Below, piece after piece: positions 17,238 to 26,200 of a stretch of DNA of 64,000 nt. The notes below the pieces were generated by a model. That model made no database searches. It saw nothing but the letters and a program-made list of their open reading frames with translations, and was not told the origin of the DNA. The stretch covers positions 124,001 through 188,000 of the forward strand of contig NZ_VIGH01000009.1 in the NCBI RefSeq assembly GCF_006704125.1. Direction: 5' to 3'. Both the position numbers and the translations under genes were made by a program. Positions within the stretch are counted from its first letter, which is position 1. Each line of letters starts with the position of its first letter. The stretch is from Rhodococcus spelaei. Its GTDB lineage: Bacteria; Actinomycetota; Actinomycetes; Mycobacteriales; Mycobacteriaceae.

Positions 17238-17696
17238 TCAACCGGTCGGCACGTCCTGCCCCGGTGTCGGCTGTCCGGGAAGACGAACGACACCCAGTTG
17301 CTGCAACATGGCGAGCACGTCCTTGTCGGACCACTTCTCGACGATCCGGCCGTCTTCGATCCGGTGAACGACGGTCGCGGTCATCTCCATGGCGTTACCC
17401 GTTGCCGGGATTCCGGGGAGGTCGCCCTTCTGGGTTCCGCTGCAGAGCAGACGGGTGACCACCTTGTCGCCCTCGGCCACCTGGTCCTCCACTGTGTGGC
17501 GTCCCGGTGTGGCATCCCAGAACATCCGGAACGCCTGCTTGAGGCCCTCGCGTCCGGGCGCGTCGAGACCGGGGAACGGCGCCGGCGAATGGTCGAGGTA
17601 GTCCTCGGCGACGAGTTCGTCGAGCGCGTCGATGTTTCCGGCGTCGATCTCGTCGTAGAAGCGCCGGATCAGGGCCTTGTTGGATTCCGATGACAT
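17238..17696 (-). CDS. SnoaL-like ester cyclase family protein
   Basis: 152 aa. An in-frame upstream extension exists, but ATG 17696 is preceded by a GAGAG ribosome site and starts the conserved fold MSSESNKALIRRFYDEIDAGNIDALDELVAEDYLDH. The remainder (GLDAPGREGLKQAFRMFWDATPGRHTVEDQVAEGDKVVTRL and GNAMEMTATVVHRIEDGRIVEKWSDKDVLAMLQQLG) is the SnoaL/NTF2-like cone. Most genomic members of this group have no known substrate. It is transcribed toward glpK, 35 bases away, and divergently from glpD2. A role in glycerol metabolism is not implied by its sequence. Confidence 0.85.
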   Translation of the reverse strand: MSSESNKALIRRFYDEIDAGNIDALDELVAEDYLDHSPAPFPGLDAPGREGLKQAFRMFWDATPGRHTVEDQVAEGDKVVTRLLCSGTQKGDLPGIPATGNAMEMTATVVHRIEDGRIVEKWSDKDVLAMLQQLGVVRLPGQPTPGQDVPTG

Positions 17697-17812
17697 GGTC
17701 GTCAACTCTCTTTCTCGGGGAAGTCGAGTCCAATCCATTGTCTGTCCGGCGACTGATCCTGTACATGCCCTAGCCTGGACGAGAATCCGTCGACAACTCA
17801 CGGGAGTTCACG

Positions 17813-19546
17813 TTGGCCAAGCATCAGGAAGCTCAGTTCCTCGGCCCGCAGCAGCGCGCGGACGCCTGGGACCACCTGCAATCCGAGCAGTTCGACGTGG
17901 TCGTGATCGGCGGTGGGGTGGTCGGTGCGGGGGTTGCGCTCGACGCGGCGACCAGGGGCCTGCGGGTCGCACTCGTCGAGGCGCGGGACTTCGCCTCGGG
18001 CACCTCGTCGAGGTCGTCGAAGATGTTCCACGGTGGTCTGCGGTACCTCGAACAACTCGAGTTCGGTCTGGTGGCAGAGGCGTTGCACGAACGTGAGCTG
18101 TCGATGTCCACGTTGGCGCCGCATCTGGTCAAGCCGCTGAAGTTCCTGTTCCCGCTGACACACCGAGTCTGGGAGCGGCCGTACATGGCCGCCGGGTTCC
18201 TGCTCTACGACCAGATGGGCGGCGCCAAGTCGGTGCCCCACCAGAAGCATCTGACCCGATCCGGTGCGCTGCGAATGTCGCCGGGGCTCAAGCGAAACGC
18301 GCTGATCGGCGGTATCCGCTACTACGACACGGTGGTCGACGACGCCCGGCACACCATGACGGTCGCCCGCACCGCGGCGCACTACGGCGCGGTGGTCCGC
18401 ACCTCGACGCAGGTCGTCGGATTCATGCGTGAGGCGGATCGAGTTTCCGGTGTGCGCGTACGTGATTCGGAGGACGGCAGCACTGCGGAGGTGCGTGGCC
18501 ATGTGGTGATCAACGCGACCGGAGTGTGGACGGACGAGATCCAGTCACTCTCGCACCAGCGTGGCCGGTTCCGGGTCCGCGCCAGCAAGGGCGTGCACAT
18601 CGTGGTGCCCCGCGACCGCGTGGTCAGCGAGGCCGCGATCATCCTGCGCACCGAGAAGTCGGTGCTGTTCGTGATTCCGTGGGGCGGTCACTGGATCATC
18701 GGAACCACGGACACCGACTGGAATCTCGATCTCGCGCACCCGGCCGCGACCAAGGCCGACATCGACTACATCCTCGGCCAGGTGAACAAGGTGCTGGTCA
18801 CCCCGCTCACCCACGCGGACATCGACGGGGTCTACGCGGGCCTGCGGCCGCTGCTGGCGGGGGAGAGCGACGAGACCTCGAAGCTCTCCCGCGAGCACGC
18901 GGTCGCCAGGGTCGCGCCGGGACTGGTCGCGATCGCGGGCGGGAAGTACACGACCTACCGGGTGATGGCGCAGGACGCCGTCGATGCTGCGTCCGAGGAC
19001 ATCCCCGCGCGCGTCGCACCGTCGATCACCGAGAAGGTTCCGCTCGTCGGTGCGGACGGGTACTTCGCGCTGATCAACCAGACCGTGCAGGTGGGCCAGA
19101 GCTACGGACTGCACCCCTACCGGGTCAAGCACCTGCTCGACCGGTACGGCTCGCTGATCCACGAGGTGCTCGACCTCGGCGCGGCATCGCCGGAGTTGCT
19201 GCAGCCGATCACCGACGCCCCCGACTACCTGCAGGTGGAGGCCGTCTACGCGGCGGCGGCCGAGGGGGCGCTGCACCTGGAAGACATCCTCGCCCGGCGC
19301 ACCCGCATCGCCATCGAGTACCCCCATCGGGGGGTGAACTGCGCTGAGCAGGTGGCGCAGTTGGTGGCACCGGTCCTCGGCTGGGACGCGGCCACCGTGG
19401 ACCGGGAGGTCGAGACGTATCGGGCGCGGGTCGTCGCAGAGGTCGAGTCGCAGGCCCAACCCGACGACGCGTCCGCGGACGCGTTGCGTGCCGCCGCACC
19501 CGAGGCGCGCGCGGAAATCCTGGAGCCGGTGCCGATTTCGCGTTGA
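17813..19546 (+). CDS. glpD2: Glycerol-3-phosphate dehydrogenase (FAD, quinone-linked)
   Basis: 577 aa, TTG start with CGGGAG 6 bases upstream. The FAD-binding VVVIGGGVVGAGVALDAATRGL (about residues 27-48), ARDFASGTSSRSSKMFHGGLRYLEQ and the later TDTDWNLDL and GLRPLL segments are characteristic of GlpD. The C-terminal helical DAO-C domain (about 400-540) includes HLLDRYGS and RTRIAIEYPHRG. It oxidises glycerol-3-phosphate to dihydroxyacetone phosphate at the inner face of the membrane and feeds electrons to menaquinone. Its position after lpdA matches glpD2 in mycobacteria, and glpK nearby supplies the substrate. Confidence 0.94.
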   Translation: MAKHQEAQFLGPQQRADAWDHLQSEQFDVVVIGGGVVGAGVALDAATRGLRVALVEARDFASGTSSRSSKMFHGGLRYLEQLEFGLVAEALHERELSMSTLAPHLVKPLKFLFPLTHRVWERPYMAAGFLLYDQMGGAKSVPHQKHLTRSGALRMSPGLKRNALIGGIRYYDTVVDDARHTMTVARTAAHYGAVVRTSTQVVGFMREADRVSGVRVRDSEDGSTAEVRGHVVINATGVWTDEIQSLSHQRGRFRVRASKGVHIVVPRDRVVSEAAIILRTEKSVLFVIPWGGHWIIGTTDTDWNLDLAHPAATKADIDYILGQVNKVLVTPLTHADIDGVYAGLRPLLAGESDETSKLSREHAVARVAPGLVAIAGGKYTTYRVMAQDAVDAASEDIPARVAPSITEKVPLVGADGYFALINQTVQVGQSYGLHPYRVKHLLDRYGSLIHEVLDLGAASPELLQPITDAPDYLQVEAVYAAAAEGALHLEDILARRTRIAIEYPHRGVNCAEQVAQLVAPVLGWDAATVDREVETYRARVVAEVESQAQPDDASADALRAAAPEARAEILEPVPISR

Positions 19547-19586
19547 CTCCGCTGGCAGCGTCGGGAGCCGGTGCGGCCGGGAGTCA
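19544..19586. terminator. Inverted repeat containing both converging stop codons
   Basis: TGACTCC (19544-19550) and GGAGTCA (19580-19586) are complementary and contain the stop of glpD2 and, on the other strand, the stop of the membrane-protein gene. The 29-base centre includes a further CCGG/CCGG pairing. A weak bidirectional terminator is plausible. The short arms make this tentative. Confidence 0.35.
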
Positions 19587-20078
19587 GTGCGTGAGGAGCA
19601 GTTTGATCGCGACGATTGCGACGGCGACCGCCGCCAGCGCGATCGAGGCGATCAGGGTGCCGCGGTTCGGGCGTTCCCCGCGCATCCGGGTGATCACGTA
19701 CGTGATGCCCGCGATGCGGGTGACGACCCAGATCTCGGCGAGCAGGAGCGCGATGTCCAGGTCGATCCATCCGAGGCCGCCCATGCCCACCACCGCGGCC
19801 GGGATCAGTCCCGAGGTCAGTACCGGGACGGAGTCGCGCAGCTCCTGGATCCGTTCGACCGTCGTGAGCGCGCGCCCGGCGCGGGCGCTACGGCCGACGG
19901 ACTCGGCGAACGCATGCGCGACGAAGGTCGAGATCGAGGTGCCGATGACCACGAGACCTGCGTGCGCGACGCTCGTGTTGTTCAGCGGGAGAAGCGCCGC
20001 AAGTACCAGGATGTTGCCGTACACGTACGCGCTGATCCGGCTGGCGTAGTTCTCGGGATCGATGGCGGTCCGCTTCAT
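19584..20078 (-). CDS. Small integral membrane protein, unknown function
   Basis: 164 aa with four likely transmembrane helices: about residues 19-33 (YGNILVLAALLPL), 41-58 (GLVVIGTSISTFVAHAFA), 86-110 (VLTSGLIPAAVVGMGG, continuing into LDIALLLAEIWVVTRIAGI) and 142-162 (LIASIALAAVAVAIVAIKLLL). A basic cytosolic loop (TRMRGERPNRG) precedes the last helix. There are no cysteines or recognisable transport motifs. It converges on glpD2 and has no evident operon partner. Confidence 0.8.
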   Translation of the reverse strand: MKRTAIDPENYASRISAYVYGNILVLAALLPLNNTSVAHAGLVVIGTSISTFVAHAFAESVGRSARAGRALTTVERIQELRDSVPVLTSGLIPAAVVGMGGLGWIDLDIALLLAEIWVVTRIAGITYVITRMRGERPNRGTLIASIALAAVAVAIVAIKLLLTH

Positions 20079-20116
20079 GGGTCAGAGCTTGCCACGGCGG
20101 ACCGGTGCGGCTTCGT

Positions 20117-20251
20117 TCAGTGCAGGCGCGCCACGGACCTCGGGACCGACCGGGCGGCGATCCCGGAGAACGCCATGACGAGCAGGGTCACGATGGCAAC
20201 GGGTGCGATGATCATGCACTCGATGATTCCGCCCGCGGCCGAGACGCACAT
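20117..20251 (-). CDS. Possible 44-aa membrane peptide
   Basis: This short frame lies in the 228-base gap between the membrane-protein gene and tetR. It encodes MCVSAAGGIIECMIIAPVA, then IVTLLVMAFSGIAA, and a basic tail ending RSVPRSVARLH. One hydrophobic helix followed by Arg residues gives a plausible single-pass topology. No ribosome site is visible before the ATG, and coding bias cannot be judged at this length. It may be non-coding. Confidence 0.35.
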   Translation of the reverse strand: MCVSAAGGIIECMIIAPVAIVTLLVMAFSGIAARSVPRSVARLH

Positions 20252-20306
20252 CGACGCGAGGTGTGAAATCGCTGTGAACCGGCTAGTCCGGAAGTCGTAC
20301 CCGCGG

Positions 20307-20948
20307 TCATCCTGCAGACGGACCCAGCCCGGCGGTGAGGGTTCGGATGCAGCGGACCGCGATGTCTGCGGGACTGGTTCCCGGGGTATCGGCGGTAGCG
20401 GGGTCGGCCCAGGTCCGGATCGCCATCCGCATCGCGGTGTTGCCTGCGACGGCGGCCAGTCGCACGTCCAGTGAGTCGGCGTCGGGCCCCATCAGGTCGC
20501 CGAGCACCGCCACCAGCGACTCTTCCGTCTCGTTCACGATCCGGAACCACACCGATTCGAGGGCGGGATCGGTGGGGACGGCGCGCATCAGCCCGCGGCT
20601 CAGGCGCAGCGACTCCACCCCGGTCCGGTCGGACCGTGACAGCGCCCGCCGGGCGGAGGCTTCGAGTGCCTCCACCACGGGAGTGCCGCGGGGGGTGCGC
20701 GCGAGGTCGTCGATCCAGTCGCTCACCCCACCTGCCAGCAGCGGGGTGACGGCGTCCTCCTTGGTGCGGAAGTACCGGTAGAAGGTCCGCAGTCCGATGC
20801 CGGCGGCGGTCGCGATGTCTTCGGCGGTGACAGCGTTCGCTCCGCGCTCGGAGAACAGTTCGGCCGCGCAGCGCGCGATCTCGAGTTGGGTCTGGGCCTT
20901 GCGTCGCTCGGTCAGCGAACGGGGGGCTTGTGGAGTCGGATCCGACAT
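20307..20948 (-). CDS. TetR-family transcriptional regulator
   Basis: 213 aa. The N-terminal helix-turn-helix runs over about residues 15-60: RRKAQTQLEIARCAAELFSERGANAVTAEDIATAAGIGLRTFYRYF, then RTKED. The C-terminal effector domain is helical and ends IAVRCIRTLTAGLG. It is divergent from the short-chain dehydrogenase, and a 17-bp palindrome stands 9 bases upstream of its ATG, across the -35 region of the dehydrogenase promoter. It is therefore very likely a repressor of that gene and of itself. The ligand is unknown and probably resembles the dehydrogenase substrate. Confidence 0.9.
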   Translation of the reverse strand: MSDPTPQAPRSLTERRKAQTQLEIARCAAELFSERGANAVTAEDIATAAGIGLRTFYRYFRTKEDAVTPLLAGGVSDWIDDLARTPRGTPVVEALEASARRALSRSDRTGVESLRLSRGLMRAVPTDPALESVWFRIVNETEESLVAVLGDLMGPDADSLDVRLAAVAGNTAMRMAIRTWADPATADTPGTSPADIAVRCIRTLTAGLGPSAG

Positions 20949-20957
20949 GATCCCATC

Positions 20958-20974
20958 ATGGCACGTTGTGCCAT
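20958..20974. promoter_or_regulatory. TetR operator between tetR and the SDR gene
   Basis: ATGGCAC-GTT-GTGCCAT is a perfect inverted repeat with 7-bp arms. TGGCAC at 20959-20964 followed by 17 bases and TAGCGT at 20982-20987 makes a plausible promoter for the rightward SDR gene, so the palindrome covers the -35 element. On the other side the tetR ATG is 9 bases away. Confidence 0.7.
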
Positions 20975-21024
20975 CCCGGCGTAGCGTGCAAGTCAGTGGG
21001 GTCACACAGTAAGGAGTGCAACTG

Positions 21025-21792
21025 ATGAATCGCTTTGACGGACGCAAGGTGCTCGTCACCGGTGCGGGTTCGGGAATCGGGCAGGCGACGGTCGCGCGGA
21101 TCCTGTCCGAGGGCGGCGTCGTCGCCGCGGCGGACCTGTCGGCGGACGGCCTCGAGGTCACCCGTCAGCGCGCCGAGGCGGCGGGCGTGGGCGACCGGCT
21201 CAGCACCGTCGTCGCGGACATCTCGAGTGAGCCCTCGGTGCACGATGCGCTCGGCGGCGCGATCGGTGCGCTCGGCGGCCTCGACGTGCTGGTCAACGCG
21301 GCCGGGATCCTGCGGTCCTCGCACACTGCCGAGACCTCGCTCGAGTTCTGGAACACCATGATCGGCGTCAACCTCACCGGCACCTTCCTGGTCACCCGCG
21401 AGGCACTGCCCGCGCTGCTCGAGTCGGGTCGCGGCGTCGTGGTGAACTTCAGTTCCACCTCCGCCTCGTTCGCGCACCCGTACATGGCGGCCTACGCGGC
21501 GACGAAGGGTGGCATCCGGTCCTTCACACACGCGATCGCCCTCGAGTACGCCAAGCAGGGCCTGCGCGCCGTCGCCGTCGAGCCCGGTTCCATCGCGTCG
21601 GGTATGACCAGCAACCCGGGATTCCCGACCGAGGGCGTGGACCCGAGCCTGATCGGCAAGCTCTACCCGTGGATCGGCGAGGGTTTCGCGCCGCCCGAGG
21701 ACGTGGCCGGCGTGATCGCCATGCTCGCCTCCGACGACGGAAAGTTCGTCACCGGTACCGAGATTCGCATCGACGGCGGCACCCACATGTGA
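21025..21792 (+). CDS. Short-chain dehydrogenase/reductase
   Basis: 255 aa. ATG 21025 has AAGGAG at 21011-21016, 8 bases upstream. It is a classical SDR: TGAGSGIG cofactor loop (about residues 12-19), VNAAG, Ser in NFSSTSAS, YAATK catalytic Tyr and Lys (about 158-162), and C-terminal FVTGTEIRIDGGTHM. The acidic residue after the second strand (AADLSADG) favours NAD(H) over NADP(H). It probably oxidises a hydroxy substrate, possibly a lipid or steroid. The substrate is not readable, and control by the adjacent TetR is likely. Confidence 0.9.
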   Translation: MNRFDGRKVLVTGAGSGIGQATVARILSEGGVVAAADLSADGLEVTRQRAEAAGVGDRLSTVVADISSEPSVHDALGGAIGALGGLDVLVNAAGILRSSHTAETSLEFWNTMIGVNLTGTFLVTREALPALLESGRGVVVNFSSTSASFAHPYMAAYAATKGGIRSFTHAIALEYAKQGLRAVAVEPGSIASGMTSNPGFPTEGVDPSLIGKLYPWIGEGFAPPEDVAGVIAMLASDDGKFVTGTEIRIDGGTHM

Positions 21793-21821
21793 CCGCTGTC
21801 CGACACATAGAATCCGATGCG

Positions 21822-22406
21822 ATGAGCATCGACCGCCCCGACCTCGACCAGCGCCGCGTCCAACGTCGGACGCGCCTGCTCGAGGTCGGGGTGGACCTGC
21901 TCGGGGCCGAGTCCGGTACGACGGTCAGTGTGCGCGCGGCCTGCCGGGCGGCGGGGATCACCGAACGCTACTTCTACGAGAGCTTCACCGACCGGGACAC
22001 CTTCGTGCGAGCGGTGTACGCCGAGGTCGGTGAGCGTGCCCGGGCGGCACTCGTCGCCGCCGTCTCGGACGCCGACGGACCCACCGCGACCGCGGAACTC
22101 GCGGTCCGTGCGTTCGTGGAACTGGTCCTCGACCATCCAGCGGTGGGGCGGGTGCTGCTGCTGGCGCCGCTGCGCGAGCCGGCGCTCGGTGGCCGAGGAC
22201 TCGAGCTGGCGCCGAGTTTCGTTGCGCTGGTGCAGGATCAGCTCGGCGTCCTCGACGACCCGGACGAGCGGGCGCTGCGCGCCCTCGGTCTCGTCGGCGC
22301 GCTCACGAGCCTTTTCATCGGCTACCTCGACGGCACCGTCGCGGTCACGCGGGAACGACTGGTCCGGCACTGCCTGGATCTGCTCGACCGCGCGAGCCGC
22401 CGGTAG
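21822..22406 (+). CDS. TetR-family transcriptional regulator
   Basis: 194 aa. ATG 21822 was chosen because TAGAAT at 21808-21813 is 8 bases before it and residues upstream are not TetR-like. The helix-turn-helix region is RRTRLLEVGVDLLGAESGTTVSVRAACRAAGITERYFYESFTDRDTFVRAVY. The second half is a helical effector domain (AVRAFVELVLDHPAVGRVLLLAPL and the following helices). It follows the SDR gene by 29 bases on the same strand and ends one base from the nei2 stop. Target and ligand are unknown. Confidence 0.87.
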   Translation: MSIDRPDLDQRRVQRRTRLLEVGVDLLGAESGTTVSVRAACRAAGITERYFYESFTDRDTFVRAVYAEVGERARAALVAAVSDADGPTATAELAVRAFVELVLDHPAVGRVLLLAPLREPALGGRGLELAPSFVALVQDQLGVLDDPDERALRALGLVGALTSLFIGYLDGTVAVTRERLVRHCLDLLDRASRR

Positions 22407-22407
22407 C

Positions 22408-23205
22408 TCAGCTCGATGGCCTGAAGGGCTGACAACCCGGGCACCAGAAGATCTGCCGCGTTACGTCGGTGGTGCCGTCGCCGAGTGCGCCCGATTCGAC
22501 CAGGGTGCCGCAGCGCAGGCACGGCCGCCCGGCGCGGCCGTACACCCAGGTGGTGCGCCCGCGCCGACGGTCGCCGGTGGTGACGCGGACGACGCGATCG
22601 CGGTTCGCGTCCAGGAGCCGATGCGCGAGGCCCGCCCAGGCGAGCGGGTCCCCGGCCGCCGAGACCGGCGTCGCCGGGTGCACGCCCCGCAGGAAGCACA
22701 CCTCGCTGCGGTACTCGTTGCCGATACCCGCCATCACCCGCTGGTCGAGCAGTGCCAGTCCGACCGGGCGGTCGGGGGCGGCGGCGAGGTTCGCGGCCGC
22801 GAGCACCGGATCCCAGTCGGGGCCGAGCGGGTCGGGCCCGAGATGCCCGACCGCCAGGTGCTCCTGCTCACGCGCGAGCACCTCCACGGCCCCGAGTTCG
22901 AAGCCGACGGCCAGATGTCGCTCGGTCCCGAGCAGGATGCGGGCCTGCCAGACAGGCCGGCGCCACCGCGATCCCGGCCGGTACACCTGCCACACGCCCT
23001 CCATCTTCAGGTGGGTGTGCACCGTGCGGTCGCCGATCCGGATGAGCAGGTGCTTGCCGTGGCTGACTACCTCGTCCACCGGGGCCGGCGTCAGGTCCAC
23101 CGTCGCGTAGCGCGGAACGCGTATGTCGCACACCGTCAGTGGCGCCCCGACCAGTGCGTCGCGCAGCAACCCGGCGGTCCGCCAGACGGTGTCACCTTCG
23201 GGCAC
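22408..23205 (-). CDS. nei2: Fpg/Nei-family DNA glycosylase, Nei2-like
   Basis: 265 aa. The N-terminus MPEGDTVWRTA supplies the catalytic Pro2 (after Met removal) and Glu3 of endonuclease VIII-type enzymes. HGKHLLIRIGDRTVHTHLKMEG contains the conserved Lys and strand-loop. GIGNEYRSEVCFLRGVHPATP is the H2TH helix region. The C-terminal zinc finger is CLRCG...WCPGC. It removes oxidised pyrimidines and nicks the abasic site in base excision repair. It starts 2 bases after the lhr stop and is probably co-transcribed, as for Rv3297-Rv3296 in M. tuberculosis. Confidence 0.93.
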   Translation of the reverse strand: MPEGDTVWRTAGLLRDALVGAPLTVCDIRVPRYATVDLTPAPVDEVVSHGKHLLIRIGDRTVHTHLKMEGVWQVYRPGSRWRRPVWQARILLGTERHLAVGFELGAVEVLAREQEHLAVGHLGPDPLGPDWDPVLAAANLAAAPDRPVGLALLDQRVMAGIGNEYRSEVCFLRGVHPATPVSAAGDPLAWAGLAHRLLDANRDRVVRVTTGDRRRGRTTWVYGRAGRPCLRCGTLVESGALGDGTTDVTRQIFWCPGCQPFRPSS

Positions 23206-23207
23206 GG

Positions 23208-26200
23208 TCAGCTCCGCGCATACGAGGCTCGTTTCCGGAGTCCGCGCGGGGTCGCCGCGAAGCCCGCCTCCACCAGCACGGGCGAGAGGGCACTGCCGTG
23301 CACGGACTCGCCGTCGACCTTCTCGACCACGATCTTGTCGGCACCGCCGCCGTCGACCAGGTTCACCAGGGCGCCGGCAGCCGAGCGCAGCGCCGCGTCG
23401 TCCTCGGTGAAGGTGAGCATGGTCTTGCCGCCGCGTTCGACGTACAGCACCAGTTCGCCGCCGACGAGGACCACCACCGCCCCGGCCTTACGCCCCGGCC
23501 GGTGGCCGCCGTCCAGCGAGGGCCACGGCAGGGCGGCACCGTACGGATTCGCGGGATCGGTCGCGGCAAGCGCAACGGCACCGGGGTTGCGGTCGGTTTC
23601 CGATCCGTCACCGTAGCCGCGCAGTCGGTCCACCACATCGGAGGTCGAGAACTGTGCGGCGCCAAGCGTGTTCACGAAATAGCCGCGTCGGCACCGGCCG
23701 CTGTCCTCGAATCCGCGCAGCACCTTGTACATCAGCGCGAAGCCGCCGGGCACGGACTCGGCCACCACAGAGCCGCGCGTCAGCACCCCGTACCGGTCGA
23801 GCAGTACGTCCGCTCGCGCATGCGCCCGGACGGTCGGGTCGGCCTCGAGTTCCGGCAGGATCGACCAGCGTCCGCCGACCGACGGCGGGCCGGTCCGGCT
23901 GGGCAGGGCAGGCCGCGCGAGCGCGCGGTACGGCCGGGCCCGGGGAGCGCGGCGGGGCGTGCGATGGCTGGGTGTGGACCGGGTGGTGCCCGACAGCAGC
24001 GCGCGCAGCGGGGCGAACGAGTCGCCCGTCAGGTGACCCGACCACACCAGCTCCCACAGCGAGGCGACGAGGGACTCGTCGTCGGTGGACCCGATCCGGT
24101 CGGACAGGTTCCGGAAGAAGAATGCGCCGCCTGACCCGAGCACCTCGAGGATGGCGTGACCCTCTTCGGACAGCTGCGTGGCGTCCGGCGGCGCCAATGT
24201 CACCGGCGCCGCGTCGGCCGGGTGCAGGCACACCCAGCCGTCGCTGCCCGATATCCGACCCGCTCCCGACCACAGCACCTCACCGGTGGTGGTGAGCTCG
24301 TCGAGCATCGCCGGCTGGTAGTCGCGCACCCGCGACCGCAGCACCATCGACTCCCAGGCTGAGGCCGGAATCGGGACGCCCGCAAGCTGTTCGATCACCG
24401 CGGCCACGCCGTCGATGCCGCGCAGACCGCCGCCCACGTGCTGCCAGTCCGGCAGGAACCGGCCGAGGGCCGCCGGCTCGACGGGCTCGACATCCCGGCG
24501 GGCGGCGGCCAGGGAGCGGCGTCGTAGCCGGCGCAGGACCTCGGCGTCACACCATTCGGTACCGGACTCGGCGGGCCGGAACTCGCCCTCGACCACCCGC
24601 TTGTCGACGGCGAGGCGCCGCAGCACGTCCCGGACCACGGAGGTGCCGAGGCCGAACCGCGCGGCGGCGTCGGCGAGCGCGAACGGGCCGTGACTGCGCG
24701 CGTACCGGCCGATCAGGTCGCCGAGCGGGTCCAGGGCCGGCTCGATGAACGCGGCGGGGGTCCCGATCGGCAGCGGCACGCCGAGCGCGTCGCGCATCCG
24801 GCTGGCGTCCTCGATGGCCACCCACCACCGGTTGCCCGCATAGGCGACCCGCATGGCGCGCTTGTGGGCTTCGAGCTGTGCCAACCACTCTCGCGGGTCG
24901 GCGAGAGACCGCGCCGCGACCTCCTCGTCGGTCAGCGGCCCGAGCAGTCGCAACAAGTCGGCGACGCCCTCGGCGTCCTTCGCCTTGCGGTCGGGCACGA
25001 GGCGCTGGAGTTCACGTTCGGTGAGGTCGATGACGTCGGTGTCGAGCAGTTCGCGCAACTCCACCCGGCCGAGCAGTTCGGCGAGGAGGGCCGAGTCGAG
25101 GGACAGTGCGGCTGCGCGGCGTTCGGCGAGCGGGCTGTCGCCCTCGTACATGAACGCCCCGACGTAGTCGAACAGCAGCGCCCCGGCGAACGGCGACGGT
25201 GCCGCGGTGTCGACCTCGACCAGCCGGACCTGCTTGCGGCCGATCCGCTCGAACAGCCTTGTCAGGGAGGGCAGGTCATACACGTCCTGCAGGCATTCGC
25301 GTACCGTCTCGAGCAGGATCGGGAAGGTCGGGAACTTGCGGGCCACGTCGAGCAGCTGCGCCGACCGCTGCCGCTGCTGCCACAGCGGGGCCCGTCTGCC
25401 CGGGTTGCGTCGCGGCAGCAGCAGCGCGCGGGCGGCGCACTCGCGGAACCGGGAGGCGAACAGCGCCGAGTGCCCGACCTGTTCGGTGACGATGTCCTCG
25501 ATCTCACCGGCTTCGAAGACGAACAGGTCCACGCCGGGCGCGGCGTCCTCGGTGTCGGGCAGTCGGACGATGATGCCGTCGTCGGATGCCGTTGGCGCCG
25601 AGTCGATCCCGTACCGCTCCTGCAACCTGGCGCCGACCGCCAGTGCCCACGGAGCGTGCACGGGCAGTCCGTACGGCGAATGCAGCACCAGCCGCCAGTC
25701 GCCGAGTTCGTCGCGGAACCGCTCCAGCATCAGGGTGCGGTCGGTGGGCACCTGGCCGGTCGCCGCGGCCTGTTCCTCGACGAGCGCGAGCAGGTTCTGC
25801 GTCGCGTTGGCGTCGAGCCCCTGTCCGGCAAGGCGGGTGCGCAGCTGTGTGGCCTCGCCGAGGGACATCTCGCGCAGGAACTCGCCGAGCGCGGCGCCGA
25901 GTTCGGCGGGCCGGCCGAGACCGTCCCCGTGCCAGAACGGCAGCCGTCCGGGCAGTCCGTACGCGGGGGACACGAGTACCCGGTCGTGGGTGATCTCCTC
26001 GATCCGCCAACTGGTCGCGCCGAGCGCGAAGACGTCGCCGACCCGTGACTCGTAGACCATCTCCTCGTCGAGTTCGCCCACGCGCGAAGCTTTCTCGCCC
26101 ACCATGTACACGGTGAACAGACCGCGATCGGGGATGGCGCCGCCCGAGGTCACCGCCAGCCGCTGCGCGCCGGGCCTTCCGGTGAGCACGTCCGCATCGC

